Positions 31,338 to 40,218 of a stretch of 64,000 nt of DNA are shown piece by piece. The notes beneath the pieces are model-generated. The model saw only the letters and a list, made by a program, of their open reading frames with translations, did no database searches and was not told where the DNA came from. Numbering within the stretch: the first letter of the stretch is position 1; every line of letters starts with the position of its first letter. This DNA comes from Blastococcus litoris (GTDB lineage Bacteria > Actinomycetota > Actinomycetes > Mycobacteriales > Geodermatophilaceae). Position numbers and translations under genes: made by a program. The stretch is from NCBI RefSeq assembly GCF_003075095.1, contig NZ_QCZF01000005.1, positions 62,001-126,000 of the forward strand, written 5' to 3'.

Positions 31338-32441
31338 ATGAGGATCACCGCCGCCGTCGTCGAGGAGTTGCACGGGCCGTTCGTCGTCCGGGAGGTCGAG
31401 CTCGACGACCCCGGCCCCGGTGACGTGCTGGTCAAGGTGGCCGCCACCGGGTTCTGCCACACCGACGGCATCGCCCGCGACGGCGACCTGCCGTTCCCGC
31501 TGCCCGGCGTGCTCGGGCACGAGGGCGCCGGCACGGTGGTGGCGGTCGGGGACGGCGTCACGGGCGTGCGCGAGGGTCAGGACGTCGTGCTGGGCTGGCC
31601 GTCGTGCGGAGCGTGCCGCAACTGCTCGGCCGGGGAACCGCGGTACTGCCTGCGGATGGGGGAGCTGGTCGGGGGAGGGCACCGCCTGGACGGGGCGTCG
31701 GCGCTGCGCGGCACCGACGGCTCCCCGCTGGCCAGCCACTTCTTCGGCCAGTCGTCGTTCGGCACCTACGCGATGACGACCGCGTCCTCGGTGGTCCCGG
31801 TGCCCGCCGGTCTGCCCGTCGAGCTCCTGGGACCGCTGGCGTGCGGGTTGGCCACCGGCGCCGGCGCGGTGTTCAACACGCTGCGGCCCGAGCCGGGCAG
31901 CTCGATCGTCGTCTACGGCACCGGGACCGTCGGCCTGGCCGCCGTGATGGCGGCCCGCAACTCCGCCGCCACGACGATCATCGCGGTGGACCGGCACGAG
32001 GGCAGGCTGCGGCTGGCCGAGGGGCTGGGCGCCACGCACACCGTCGACGCGACCTCGACCGACCCGGTGCAGGCGGTGCAGGAGATCTGCGGCGGGCCCG
32101 CCGACGCGTCCCTCGACTGCACCGGCAACGTCGCGGTGATCCGGCAGGCGATCGACTCCGTCGGCATGCTCGGGACGGCGCTGCTCATCGGCGGCGCCCC
32201 CGCGGGTGCGGAGTTCAGCGCCGACCACCTGACGACGCTGTGGGGCAAGACGATCCGCGGCACCCTGGGCGGCAGCGGGCACGGCCAGCAGCTCATCGCC
32301 GCGCTGATGGACCTGCACCTGCAGGGCCGTTTCCCGTTCGACCAGCTGGTGGAGTTCTTCCCGCTGGAGCGCATCGAGGACGCCGTCGAGGCCTCCTACA
32401 GCGGGGCGGTGGTCAAGCCCATCCTGCGGATGCCGCACTGA
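31338..32441 (+). CDS. Zn-dependent alcohol dehydrogenase (aryl-alcohol type)
   Basis: 367-aa medium-chain dehydrogenase. Catalytic Zn ligands in TGFCHTDGIA and LGHEGAG; structural Zn cysteines in CGACRNCSAGEPRYC (four Cys); Rossmann motif YGTGTVGLAAVMA with an Asp (VDRHEG) for NAD. Layout matches aryl-alcohol/benzyl-alcohol dehydrogenases. The following cupin is convergent. Confidence 0.88.
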   Translation: MRITAAVVEELHGPFVVREVELDDPGPGDVLVKVAATGFCHTDGIARDGDLPFPLPGVLGHEGAGTVVAVGDGVTGVREGQDVVLGWPSCGACRNCSAGEPRYCLRMGELVGGGHRLDGASALRGTDGSPLASHFFGQSSFGTYAMTTASSVVPVPAGLPVELLGPLACGLATGAGAVFNTLRPEPGSSIVVYGTGTVGLAAVMAARNSAATTIIAVDRHEGRLRLAEGLGATHTVDATSTDPVQAVQEICGGPADASLDCTGNVAVIRQAIDSVGMLGTALLIGGAPAGAEFSADHLTTLWGKTIRGTLGGSGHGQQLIAALMDLHLQGRFPFDQLVEFFPLERIEDAVEASYSGAVVKPILRMPH

Positions 32442-32471
32442 CGACCCGGCCCGGTCGGGCGGTGGCGGAGG

Positions 32472-33020
32472 TCAGCGCAGGAGCTTGTTCACCGCTTCGG
32501 CACCCAGACCGGCCTCCTCGTAGTGCTCCCGTGCCAGCTCCAGGTAGTCGTACGCGTCGAAGGTGCCGTCGGGCTCCCCGTCCTCGTCCAGCCAGATCAG
32601 GGGCCCGGTGACGTTGAAGTGCACGCGCATGGGCTCGGGGGAGTCGTGCGCCACCAGCGTGTGGGCCTCACCGGGTGCCTCGTACACGAAGGTCCCCGCG
32701 GTGGCCACCCAGTCGTGCTCCAGGTAGCTCCACCGGCCGGAGAGGGTGTACCCGAAGACCTGGTGCGGGTGGTAGTGCCGGTTGACCAGGCCTGGCTGCT
32801 TGGCCATGAGGATGTCGGCCCAGCGGTTCTGGGCCAGGGAGATCCACAAGGGACGGGTGAAGACGGTCTCCGACAGCGGGACGAAGAACCTGTCGTCGTC
32901 GGCCATCGTGTCGGGCAGGAAGACCTCGGGGGCGGCGTCCTTGCGGAACACCTTCTCCTTGTCGATCGGCGTGATGTCCCGCCAGAACTCGCTGCCGGCG
33001 GCGGGGTCGGGGGTGACCAT
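32472..33020 (-). CDS. 2,4'-dihydroxyacetophenone dioxygenase-like cupin
   Basis: 182-aa cupin with two His-based metal motifs (RHYHPHQVFGYTLSGRW and the second half APGEAHTLVAH). The family cleaves aryl ketones such as 2,4'-dihydroxyacetophenone; a role with the neighbouring aryl-alcohol-type dehydrogenase is plausible. ATG at 33020 with a strong GGAGG RBS. Confidence 0.75.
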   Translation of the reverse strand: MVTPDPAAGSEFWRDITPIDKEKVFRKDAAPEVFLPDTMADDDRFFVPLSETVFTRPLWISLAQNRWADILMAKQPGLVNRHYHPHQVFGYTLSGRWSYLEHDWVATAGTFVYEAPGEAHTLVAHDSPEPMRVHFNVTGPLIWLDEDGEPDGTFDAYDYLELAREHYEEAGLGAEAVNKLLR

Positions 33021-33247
33021 GGAGCCTCCTCGTGCAGGTCGGAGCAGAGCCGAGGTGAGTCCTGCGGTCCACCGACCGACAGGACGCCCGGGGAGGCCCG
33101 CGGCGTCCACCGACCTCCATCCGCCCTGCTGCGTGGTGCGTGCTCATCCTCCGCCTGGCAGGGGGCCCCGGCACCCGGAGCGGGGAGCGGGGCCGCGGAG
33201 CGTTGACACCGGTTGCCGGCTCCGGTGTCCTGCCGGGGCCTCCAGCG

Positions 33248-33733
33248 ATGGGACGTCCCGTGATCTCCCTGTTCCCGCCCGCCCTGTTCGTCCTCGCCTG
33301 CGTCCTCGGCTTCCTCGGGCTGGACCCGCCGGGGAGCAGCACGGACCCGGGGCTCGACGAGAGCCTGCTGCTGTGGACGCTGTACCTGAGCGTCGGCTGG
33401 TCCGGTGTCGGGGCGGGCCTCTCGCACACGGTCTTCGCCAGGCGCACCGCGGCTTCGATCGGGTGGGAGACCAACGGCTTCCAGTTCGAGGTCGGTTTCG
33501 CCGACTTCGCGACGGGGGTGGCCGCCCTCTACGCGGTCCACGCGGGATCGTCCGGGGCCTGGGCCGCGGTGGCGATCGCCGGCGGTCTGTTCAGGCTCCT
33601 GGCCGGGGCCAACCACGTCGTCGGCATGGTCCGCGACGGGAACTACGCCCCCGGCAACTCGGTCATCCTCGTCGCGGACCTCGGGCCGCCGGTCGTCTTC
33701 CTGGTCACGCTGCTCTCCACCGGCATCCTCTGA
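33248..33733 (+). CDS. DUF6790-like membrane protein
   Basis: 161-aa membrane protein with four predicted hydrophobic segments (ALFVLACVLGFLGL, LLLWTLYLSVGWSGVGAG, ALYAVHAGSSGAWAAVAIA, VFLVTLLSTGI). The segment IGWETNGFQFEVGFADFATGVA recalls DUF6790. No function known. A longer in-frame start at 33140 has no hydrophobic N-terminus, so the ATG at 33248 is preferred. Confidence 0.6.
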   Translation: MGRPVISLFPPALFVLACVLGFLGLDPPGSSTDPGLDESLLLWTLYLSVGWSGVGAGLSHTVFARRTAASIGWETNGFQFEVGFADFATGVAALYAVHAGSSGAWAAVAIAGGLFRLLAGANHVVGMVRDGNYAPGNSVILVADLGPPVVFLVTLLSTGIL

Positions 33734-34125
33734 CGCCTCGGGGCCGTGCGTCCGGCGACCGGGGATCCCCCAGTCACATGACGGATGCGCAGCGACCGCG
33801 CAGGACCCCAGGCTTCCGGTGTCCGGCAGCAGCCGCAGCGGGTCCGCAGGGGAGGTGTCCGCCGTGCGCACCGCACCTCCGACGCAGCCGGCCACGAGCC
33901 TCGACGAGGTGTGCGACGCGCTGCTCGCCGGCGACGCGGAGCTCCGTCGCCGACGAGTACGGGCGCCCCGATCCCGTCACGCGCGCGGGTGGGGCAGCCA
34001 CGGGGGGGCAGCCCCTCCGCGGCCCTGCTCTGGGCGTCGCTGCGACCCACGCCGGCCACCGACCGAGGAGTTCCGATGAGGAGTGGGCCGACGCACCCGG
34101 CACGCCCCACGGGGGCGCACCCCTG
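33734..34125 (+). pseudogene. Intergenic region with possible decayed gene
   Basis: 392 nt. One frame from about 33863 reads VRTAPPTQPATSLDEVCDALLAGDAEL; after a frame change it reads SVADEYGRPDPVTRAGG. This may be the remnant of a small gene with a +1 shift near 33940. No family is recognised. The upstream part shows nothing convincing. Confidence 0.25.
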
Positions 34126-35067
34126 ATGGCCGTCGGCGGGTTCGACGGCTACGAGTTGTCGCGGGCCACCGTGGGTGAGGTGACCCTGCGCGTGCGGGTG
34201 GGCGGGAGCGGGCCACCGCTGCTCCTGCTGCACGGCTATCCGGAGACCCACCTCATGTGGGGCGGTGTCGCCGCGGAGCTGGCGCAGGACTTCACCGTGG
34301 TCGCCCCCGATCTACGCGGCTATGGCGACAGCTCCCAGCCGCCGACCGTGCCGTCGCACGAGACGTACGGCAAGCGCGCGATGGCTGCCGACGGCGTGGC
34401 CCTGATGCGGCAGCTCGGCTTCGGACGCTTCGACGTGGTGGGGCACGACCGGGGCGGTCGCGCCGCCTACCGGTTGGCCCTGGACTCACCCGACGCGGTG
34501 CGCCGGCTGACCGTCATGGACGTGATCCCGACCGGCGAGGTGTGGGAGCGCGCCGATGCCCGGTTCGCCCTGGGCTACTGGCACTGGGCCTTCCTGGCCC
34601 TGGCAGAGCCGGTGCCCGAGACGATCATCGCCCACGATCCCGAGCACTTCTTCTTCGACGCCGAGTTCGGCGGCGCCATCCGCGGGTTCGCCGCCGATGC
34701 GGTGGCGGACTACGCCCGGTGCGTGCGCGACCCGGCTGTCGTGCACGCGATCTGCGAGGACTACCGGGCGGGCGCGACCTGCGACCGGCGGGACGACGAC
34801 GCGGACCGGGCGTCCGGCCGGACCATCGGCAGCCCGGTGCAGGTGCTGTGGGCCGGGCGCGGTGCCCTCGCGGCCTGGTACGACCCGCTGGAGGTCTGGC
34901 GCCGGTGGGCGGACGACGTCACGGGGTCGGCGATCGACAGCGGCCACTTCATGGTCGAGGAACGGCCCGCGGAGACGCTGGCGGCGCTGCGGGCCTTCCA
35001 CCGCGACGAGCCGCCGGCGCGTGAGGGCGCCGCCCGGCAGGAGCGTGACCCGATGCCAGTCAGGTGA
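34126..35067 (+). CDS. Fluoroacetate dehalogenase-like hydrolase
   Basis: 313-aa alpha/beta hydrolase. HGYPETHLMW, DLRGYGDSS and the nucleophile Asp in VGHDRGGRAAYRLALD match haloacetate/fluoroacetate dehalogenases (DehH1 type); GYWHWAFLALAEPVPE is also family-typical. The His is in DSGHFMVEE. An epoxide hydrolase is the main alternative. Substrate not testable here. ATG at 34126. Confidence 0.75.
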   Translation: MAVGGFDGYELSRATVGEVTLRVRVGGSGPPLLLLHGYPETHLMWGGVAAELAQDFTVVAPDLRGYGDSSQPPTVPSHETYGKRAMAADGVALMRQLGFGRFDVVGHDRGGRAAYRLALDSPDAVRRLTVMDVIPTGEVWERADARFALGYWHWAFLALAEPVPETIIAHDPEHFFFDAEFGGAIRGFAADAVADYARCVRDPAVVHAICEDYRAGATCDRRDDDADRASGRTIGSPVQVLWAGRGALAAWYDPLEVWRRWADDVTGSAIDSGHFMVEERPAETLAALRAFHRDEPPAREGAARQERDPMPVR

Positions 35068-35171
35068 CCGATGTTCGCCCCCGTCCCACCGGAGGAGCGT
35101 CCTCCGTGCCCGACGCCGACCTGCACTCCCGGCCGGCTGAACCGTCCGTCCCGATCCGTCAGGAGTCCGTC

Positions 35172-35939
35172 ATGACCGACGCCAACGTCGTCGCCACACC
35201 CGCACCCACCGTCGCCCTCGTGCACGGCGCCTTCGCCGACAGCTCCGGGTGGACAGGGGTGATCCAGATCCTGCGCGCGGCCGGCATCGACGCCGTCGCG
35301 GTGTCCAACCCGCTCCGTGGGATCGCCGAGGACTCCGCCTACGTCGCCAGTGCGCTCGCCCAGATCCCCGGACCGGTGCTCGCCGTCGGCCACTCGTACG
35401 GCGGGGCGATCATCACCAATGCCGCCGCCGAGGCCGGCAACGTCGTCGGCCTGGTGTACGTGTCGGCGTTCGCGCCGGACGAGGGGGAGAAGCTGATCGA
35501 GGTCGAGGGCGGCTCGACCGACAGCGTCCTCGACACCGCGCTGGTCGAGCGGCAGTACCCGGCCGGCGAGGGCACCGTCACCGAGTTCTCCATCGACCGG
35601 GCGAAGTTCCACCAGGTGTTCGCCGCGGACGTCACCGAGGAGCAGGCCGCCGACATGGCCGCCACCCAGCGGCCCGTCTCCTCCCTGGGCTTCGTCGAGC
35701 CGAACGGGCCGCCTGCCTGGAAGACGCTGCCCTCGTGGGCGGTCGTGTCCACCGGCGACACCGCCGCCGGCACCGACGTCGTGCGCAGGATGGCCCAGCG
35801 CGCGGGGGCAGTCATCACCGAGGCCGAGGGGTCGCACGTGCTGTTCGTCGCCCGGCCCCAGGTCGTCGCCGACGTGATCATGCAGGCCGTCGAGGCCGTC
35901 TCGCAGGGTGCGGCGACGCCGGCCCACGCCGGCGTCTGA
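35172..35939 (+). CDS. Alpha/beta hydrolase (EstC-like)
   Basis: 255-aa hydrolase: HGAFADSSGW oxyanion region, nucleophile VGHSYGGAIITNAA and a late His in EGSHVLFVARP. The ATG at 35172 follows an AGGAG RBS and is preferred, although the frame remains open to a GTG at 35064 that overlaps the dehalogenase stop. It is 3 nt before a cupin gene. Confidence 0.8.
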   Translation: MTDANVVATPAPTVALVHGAFADSSGWTGVIQILRAAGIDAVAVSNPLRGIAEDSAYVASALAQIPGPVLAVGHSYGGAIITNAAAEAGNVVGLVYVSAFAPDEGEKLIEVEGGSTDSVLDTALVERQYPAGEGTVTEFSIDRAKFHQVFAADVTEEQAADMAATQRPVSSLGFVEPNGPPAWKTLPSWAVVSTGDTAAGTDVVRRMAQRAGAVITEAEGSHVLFVARPQVVADVIMQAVEAVSQGAATPAHAGV

Positions 35940-35941
35940 CG

Positions 35942-36313
35942 ATGGACCGCGATCCGGCGACGGCGGTCCTCCACGCGACGGACGAGCTCGCCGCCACGCT
36001 CACGCGCACCGAGGTCCAGCGAGGTCCCTCGTCGATCCCTGGCCGGGAGATCGTCCAGGTGCTCACGGAGATCCCGGTGGGGGTCGCCTCCGGCTGGCAC
36101 ACCCACCCGGGCGAGGAGGTGGGGTACATCGTCGCCGGGACGGTGGAGATGCAGATCGCGGACAGCGAGACGCTGATCCTGCACGCCGGTGACGGCTTCC
36201 TCATACCGCCGAGGACGCCGCACGACGCCCGCGACCTCGGCCCGGGCACCGGCCGCATGCTGTCGACCTACATCGTCGAGATCGGAGAGCCCCTGGCGAC
36301 GCTGACGGGTTGA
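35942..36313 (+). CDS. Cupin-domain protein
   Basis: 123-aa single-domain cupin with GWHTHPGEEVGYIVAGTVEMQI (first motif, His/His/Glu) and GDGFLIPPRTPHDARDLG (second motif with His). Metal binding is likely; activity unknown. Starts 3 nt after the upstream hydrolase, so it is probably co-transcribed. Confidence 0.8.
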   Translation: MDRDPATAVLHATDELAATLTRTEVQRGPSSIPGREIVQVLTEIPVGVASGWHTHPGEEVGYIVAGTVEMQIADSETLILHAGDGFLIPPRTPHDARDLGPGTGRMLSTYIVEIGEPLATLTG

Positions 36314-36340
36314 TGCCCCCGGCGCGGCGTGGCGCCCGCG

Positions 36341-39103
36341 TCAGGGAGGCGGTACGGCGACGTGGCCGAGCCCGGTGAGGGCGTCACGGAGCGCGGCCCG
36401 GGACGTGATGCCGAGGCGGGGGAACAGGCTGTACAGGTGCGCCCCGACGGTGCGGGGCGACAGGTACAGCAGCTGGCCTATCTCCTTGTTGGTCTTCCCC
36501 TCGGCGGCCAGCATCGCGATCTGCAGCTCCTGGGCCGTGAGCACGTGCGAGGTGGTCCGGCTCCGCCCGGTGTGGTGCTCCCCGGTGGCCCGCAGCTCGC
36601 GTTCGGCCCGTTGCTGCCAGGGGAGGGCGCCGAGATCGGCGAACAGATCCGCCGCCGCGGCGAGGTGGGTGCGGGCGAGCTTCGATGCGCGGGAGCGTCG
36701 CAGCCTCTCGCCGTAGAGCAGCCGGGTGCGGGCGTGGTCGAAGCGCCACTGGGGGGCCTCGGGGTCGGCCAGGGCCTGCTCGAACAGCTCCCGGTACGCG
36801 CGCTCGGGCGCGACGACGCCCGATGCCGCACGCACCACCAGGGCCAGCCGGGTCGACAGCTCCGCGACGCCGTGGGCGCACAGCGCGTCCACGTGCGCCT
36901 GCGCCTCCGCGTGGTGACCGCTCCGCTCGGCGGCCTCGACGAGGTCCAGCGCCACCCACAGGGCATGCGGCACGTGCCGGGGCAGAACCCCCGCCGGGGA
37001 GATGGCACAGGCCTGCTGGAACGCCTCCTCGGGGTCACCGGCCGACAGCGCCGCCAGGCAGCGCAGGTGCGCGGCGAACATCTCGGCCACCCCCGCGCCC
37101 CGGGACCGCGCCCAGTCCGAGAGCTCGTCGGCCGCGGCGCGGCTCCGGTCGACGTCCCCGCGTGCCGTCGCCACCAGGGTCGAGAGGTAGCCCCCGAGGA
37201 TCCACGAGTACTGGTGGTAGCCGAGGCGCTCGGCCAGGCGGACCCCTTCGGCCGTCAGCTCCCGGACCTCGTCCCACCGGCCGCGGTGCCAGTCGTCGTC
37301 GCACAGCGTGGTGAGCGCGTGCATCGCCAGGGCGACGGCGCCTCCGGAGCGGCCGTCCTCGACGACGCGCCACAGGGCCGATCGGCAGTCCCCGACCCGG
37401 TCGACGTAGACCGACGCCAGCCCCACCTGCGTGATCTGGACCGGGTCGTGCTCGTCGCGGAGCGCGGCGATCGAGCGTGCGAGCGCCGGCAGCAGCGGTG
37501 CGGCGGCGTGCACCGGGTCGCCGAAGGTTCCCGCGCAGACGAGCAGCAACTCGGGTGCGCGCGGCCGGAGGTGGGCCGCTGCCGCGTGGAAGGCGCTCCA
37601 CAGCTCGGCACGCCCTCCGGTCCAGCAGACGACCAGCAGGCTGCGCAGGACCCCCACGACGTCCTCGTCCCCGGCGTCGAGGCCGTCGCCGCGGGCGTCG
37701 AGCGCGCCGGCGAGCAGCCCGTGCGCGGCGTCGATGTCGGAGTCGGCGTGCAGGAGCACGTACGACGTGGCGAGCACCGCCGCCATCGACTGCTGCAGCT
37801 CGACGGCTCCCGAGCGTGCCTGGTCGAGGAGCTCGAGCGCCCCGTCGAGATCACCGGTCACGTCGGCGCCGAGGTAGGCGGCCTCGGCCAGCCGCCGGTT
37901 CCTGTCCGGGCTGGCGGGACTCAGCTGGGCGGCGCGGATCAAGGCCTCCACCGCCCCGTTGGCGTCGCCACGGCGGAGGTGGTACTTGCCCGCGTGGTCG
38001 AGCGCGGTCGCGACCTCCTCGTCGGGCTCGAGGGTCGCCTCCGCCAGGTGCACGGCCCTCCGGACGACGTCCCCGTCGACGGCCGCAGCCAGGGCCCGGT
38101 GCGCGCCGTGGCGTTCGGCCGCGGTGGACAGCGCCACGACCGCGGCGGCGGCCAGGGGATGACGGAAGCTGACCCGGCGCGCCCGGTCGTCGACGTAGAC
38201 CAGGTCGGCGCGCTCGGCGGGGGCGAGGTCGACGAGCACGGGCGGCCCGGCGGCCGCCCGGAGCACGTGGAGGTGCCCCGAGCCCGACAGCGCGGTCAGG
38301 AGGAGGACCTCCCGGGACCGCGGCGGCAGACCGCTGACCCGGGCGGCGAACAGCTGCTGCACCCGCCGGCTGACCGAGCTGGACGTGGACGCCCGGGACG
38401 GGCCGCCGAGGCGCTGACGCCCCGGCAGGGCCGTAGGCAGCTCCAGCAGCGCCAGGGCGTTGCCCCGCGCCTCGTCGACGAAGCGCGCCTGCTCACCCCG
38501 GGTGAGCGCGGGGAAACGGGCGCTCAGGATGCGCTCGGCCGCAGCGCGGGGGAGCGGGCCGATCTCGACCTCGGCCAGGTCGGAGCGCTCGAAGAACGTC
38601 GACGTGCCGGTGCGCAGCGTGGCGAGCAGGCCGACCCGCGGCGAGGTCAGCCGTCGGGCGGTGAAGCTCAGCGCCGCGGCGCTCATCCGGTCGATCCACT
38701 GGAGGTCGTCCACGGTCAGCAGCAGCGGCCGCGCGGCGCTCGCCCCGGTGAAGAGCGCGAGCGTGGCGCCGGCCACCGCTCCCGTGGTCGGGAAGGGGCC
38801 GTCGTCCAGCCCGAGCGCGGTCCGGAGGACCTGACGGTTCGCCAGCGGCAGCGCGCCCATCGCCTCGATCAGCGGGAGGGCGAGCATGCCGAGGCCGGAG
38901 TAGGGGATCTCCGCCTCGAACTCGACGCCGCTCGCGGCCAGCACGAGCAGACCCGCCTGCTGGGCATGCTGTGCGGCCGCCCTCAGCAGGGCCGTCTTGC
39001 CGGCGCCGGGCTCGCCGAGGAGCACCAGGGCCCGGCCCTGGTCGGGGACACCACCCACCAGCGAGGCGATCAGGCCCAGCTCGGCGTCCCGTCCCTCGAG
39101 CAT
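36341..39103 (-). CDS. Large LuxR-family ATPase regulator
   Basis: 920-aa transcriptional regulator of the MalT-like class. Start MLEGRDAELGLIASL at 39103, AAA ATPase with LLGEPGAGKTALLRAAA (Walker A, about 30-38), long helical middle region, and C-terminal LuxR HTH (LTAQELQIAMLAAEGKTNKEIGQLLY then RTVGAHLYSLFPRLGI). The open frame extends to 39628 into an MmyB-like remnant that is not part of this protein. Inducer and targets unknown. Confidence 0.87.
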   Translation of the reverse strand: MLEGRDAELGLIASLVGGVPDQGRALVLLGEPGAGKTALLRAAAQHAQQAGLLVLAASGVEFEAEIPYSGLGMLALPLIEAMGALPLANRQVLRTALGLDDGPFPTTGAVAGATLALFTGASAARPLLLTVDDLQWIDRMSAAALSFTARRLTSPRVGLLATLRTGTSTFFERSDLAEVEIGPLPRAAAERILSARFPALTRGEQARFVDEARGNALALLELPTALPGRQRLGGPSRASTSSSVSRRVQQLFAARVSGLPPRSREVLLLTALSGSGHLHVLRAAAGPPVLVDLAPAERADLVYVDDRARRVSFRHPLAAAAVVALSTAAERHGAHRALAAAVDGDVVRRAVHLAEATLEPDEEVATALDHAGKYHLRRGDANGAVEALIRAAQLSPASPDRNRRLAEAAYLGADVTGDLDGALELLDQARSGAVELQQSMAAVLATSYVLLHADSDIDAAHGLLAGALDARGDGLDAGDEDVVGVLRSLLVVCWTGGRAELWSAFHAAAAHLRPRAPELLLVCAGTFGDPVHAAAPLLPALARSIAALRDEHDPVQITQVGLASVYVDRVGDCRSALWRVVEDGRSGGAVALAMHALTTLCDDDWHRGRWDEVRELTAEGVRLAERLGYHQYSWILGGYLSTLVATARGDVDRSRAAADELSDWARSRGAGVAEMFAAHLRCLAALSAGDPEEAFQQACAISPAGVLPRHVPHALWVALDLVEAAERSGHHAEAQAHVDALCAHGVAELSTRLALVVRAASGVVAPERAYRELFEQALADPEAPQWRFDHARTRLLYGERLRRSRASKLARTHLAAAADLFADLGALPWQQRAERELRATGEHHTGRSRTTSHVLTAQELQIAMLAAEGKTNKEIGQLLYLSPRTVGAHLYSLFPRLGITSRAALRDALTGLGHVAVPPP

Positions 39104-39628
39104 CAGGACGGCTGGCGAGGGTGACGGTCCACGGGCAACCCCTCCACGACCGGGTGGGGCGACCCTAGCGCCGGGGCGCCGCCGCCGGACGGCTCGGCCG
39201 CGTCCCGGTCCGGGCTCGGTGCCCGCCGTGGCGGTCAGGCTCGCGAGCAGGGCCAGCCGTTCGGCCGACTGGCTGCCGGGAACGGCGTGGTACACCACCA
39301 GCACCTGACCGGGGGCGCTGGTCACGGCGAGCTTCTCGTAGCCGAGATCGAGCCGGCCCACCACCGGGTGGTCCAGCACCGAGCTGCCGCTGACCCGGGG
39401 CCGGACGTCCTGCCGCGCCCAGAGCTGCTGGAACTCCTCGCTCCGCAGGGACAGCTCGCCGACCAGCTCGGTGAGCTGCCGATCCCCGGCATCGGGACCG
39501 GCCGAAGCCCGCAGTGCGGCGACGACGGCGGCGCTCCGGTCACCCCAGTCCTCGTAGAGCCCGCGCACCTGCGGGTCGAGGAAGGCCGCGCGGACCAGGT
39601 TGGTGCCGGGCCGGTAGCAGGGGGGCAC
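39104..39628 (-). pseudogene. N-terminally truncated MmyB-type ligand domain remnant
   Basis: In the same open frame as the LuxR gene. NLVRAAFLDPQVRGLYEDWG, LVGELSLRSEEFQQLWARQDV and DHPVVGRLDLGYEKLAVT follow the MmyB-type transcription-regulator ligand-binding domain. The HTH and the first part of the ligand domain are absent, and the 5' edge abuts the lipoprotein stop. After ALLASLTATAG the sequence becomes arginine/glycine-rich. Best read as a broken regulator gene. Confidence 0.65.
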
Positions 39629-40177
39629 TCACGCCGCGGGCCCGGAGAACCTGTCCGGTCGGACGTCGGTGTACGTGCCGACCGGTACCGAGAGGGTGAT
39701 CGGGCCGGCGTCGCGGAAGTCGAACGTGACGGGGACGCTGAGCCCGCTGCGCAGCCTCTCCTGCAACCCTGACAGTTCCAGGTGCTCACCGAGCACGTCC
39801 CGGACGGTCGCGACGCCGCCCGGCGGCACGGCCACGTCCAGGTCCGGGTCCGGACCGGCGTCGCCGTCGCCGTCGCGGAGCACGACCTCCTCGGCCACAG
39901 GGGTGCTCGCCCCGATGAGGACGTCGTCGCTCCCACCGTGGTTCGCGATCGTGAGGACGAGGGCGGCGCTGTCACCGGCGACGTGGAAGCTGCCGCGCGT
40001 TCCCGGGGAGGCGATGGACACGCCGATCAGCCGCAGAGGGCCGACCCGCCCGTCCACGCTGTCGAGCCCGATCCGGGCCCGGCCGAAGAAGGGGTCCGAC
40101 CCCGGCGGACCGACGCCGCAGCCGGCCAGCGCCAGCAGGACGAGGACGACGGTTGCGGCGGTTCCGATGCGCTTCAC
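39629..40177 (-). CDS. Lipoprotein, PCu(A)C-like
   Basis: 182-aa secreted lipoprotein: signal helix TVVLVLLALAGC with the lipobox Cys at about residue 20. The late segment HLELSGLQERLRSGLSVPVTFDFRDAGPITLSVPV recalls the PCu(A)C copper-chaperone fold, but the His/Met copper ligands of that family are not clearly present. GTG start. Upstream of it is an amino-acid permease. Confidence 0.65.
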   Translation of the reverse strand: MKRIGTAATVVLVLLALAGCGVGPPGSDPFFGRARIGLDSVDGRVGPLRLIGVSIASPGTRGSFHVAGDSAALVLTIANHGGSDDVLIGASTPVAEEVVLRDGDGDAGPDPDLDVAVPPGGVATVRDVLGEHLELSGLQERLRSGLSVPVTFDFRDAGPITLSVPVGTYTDVRPDRFSGPAA

Positions 40178-40218
40178 GGGAACTCCCAGGGCCGTCCGGT
40201 CCGGCACGTGGCGCGACG

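Noticed and set aside
33250-33262. GGGACGTCCC near the DUF6790-like start
   Set aside because: No 4-nt spacer, so not a DosR-type box, and it lies inside the coding start.
39104-39628. N-terminal extension of the LuxR gene
   Set aside because: It matches another family (MmyB ligand domain) and the LuxR start at 39103 is typical, so it is not part of that protein.
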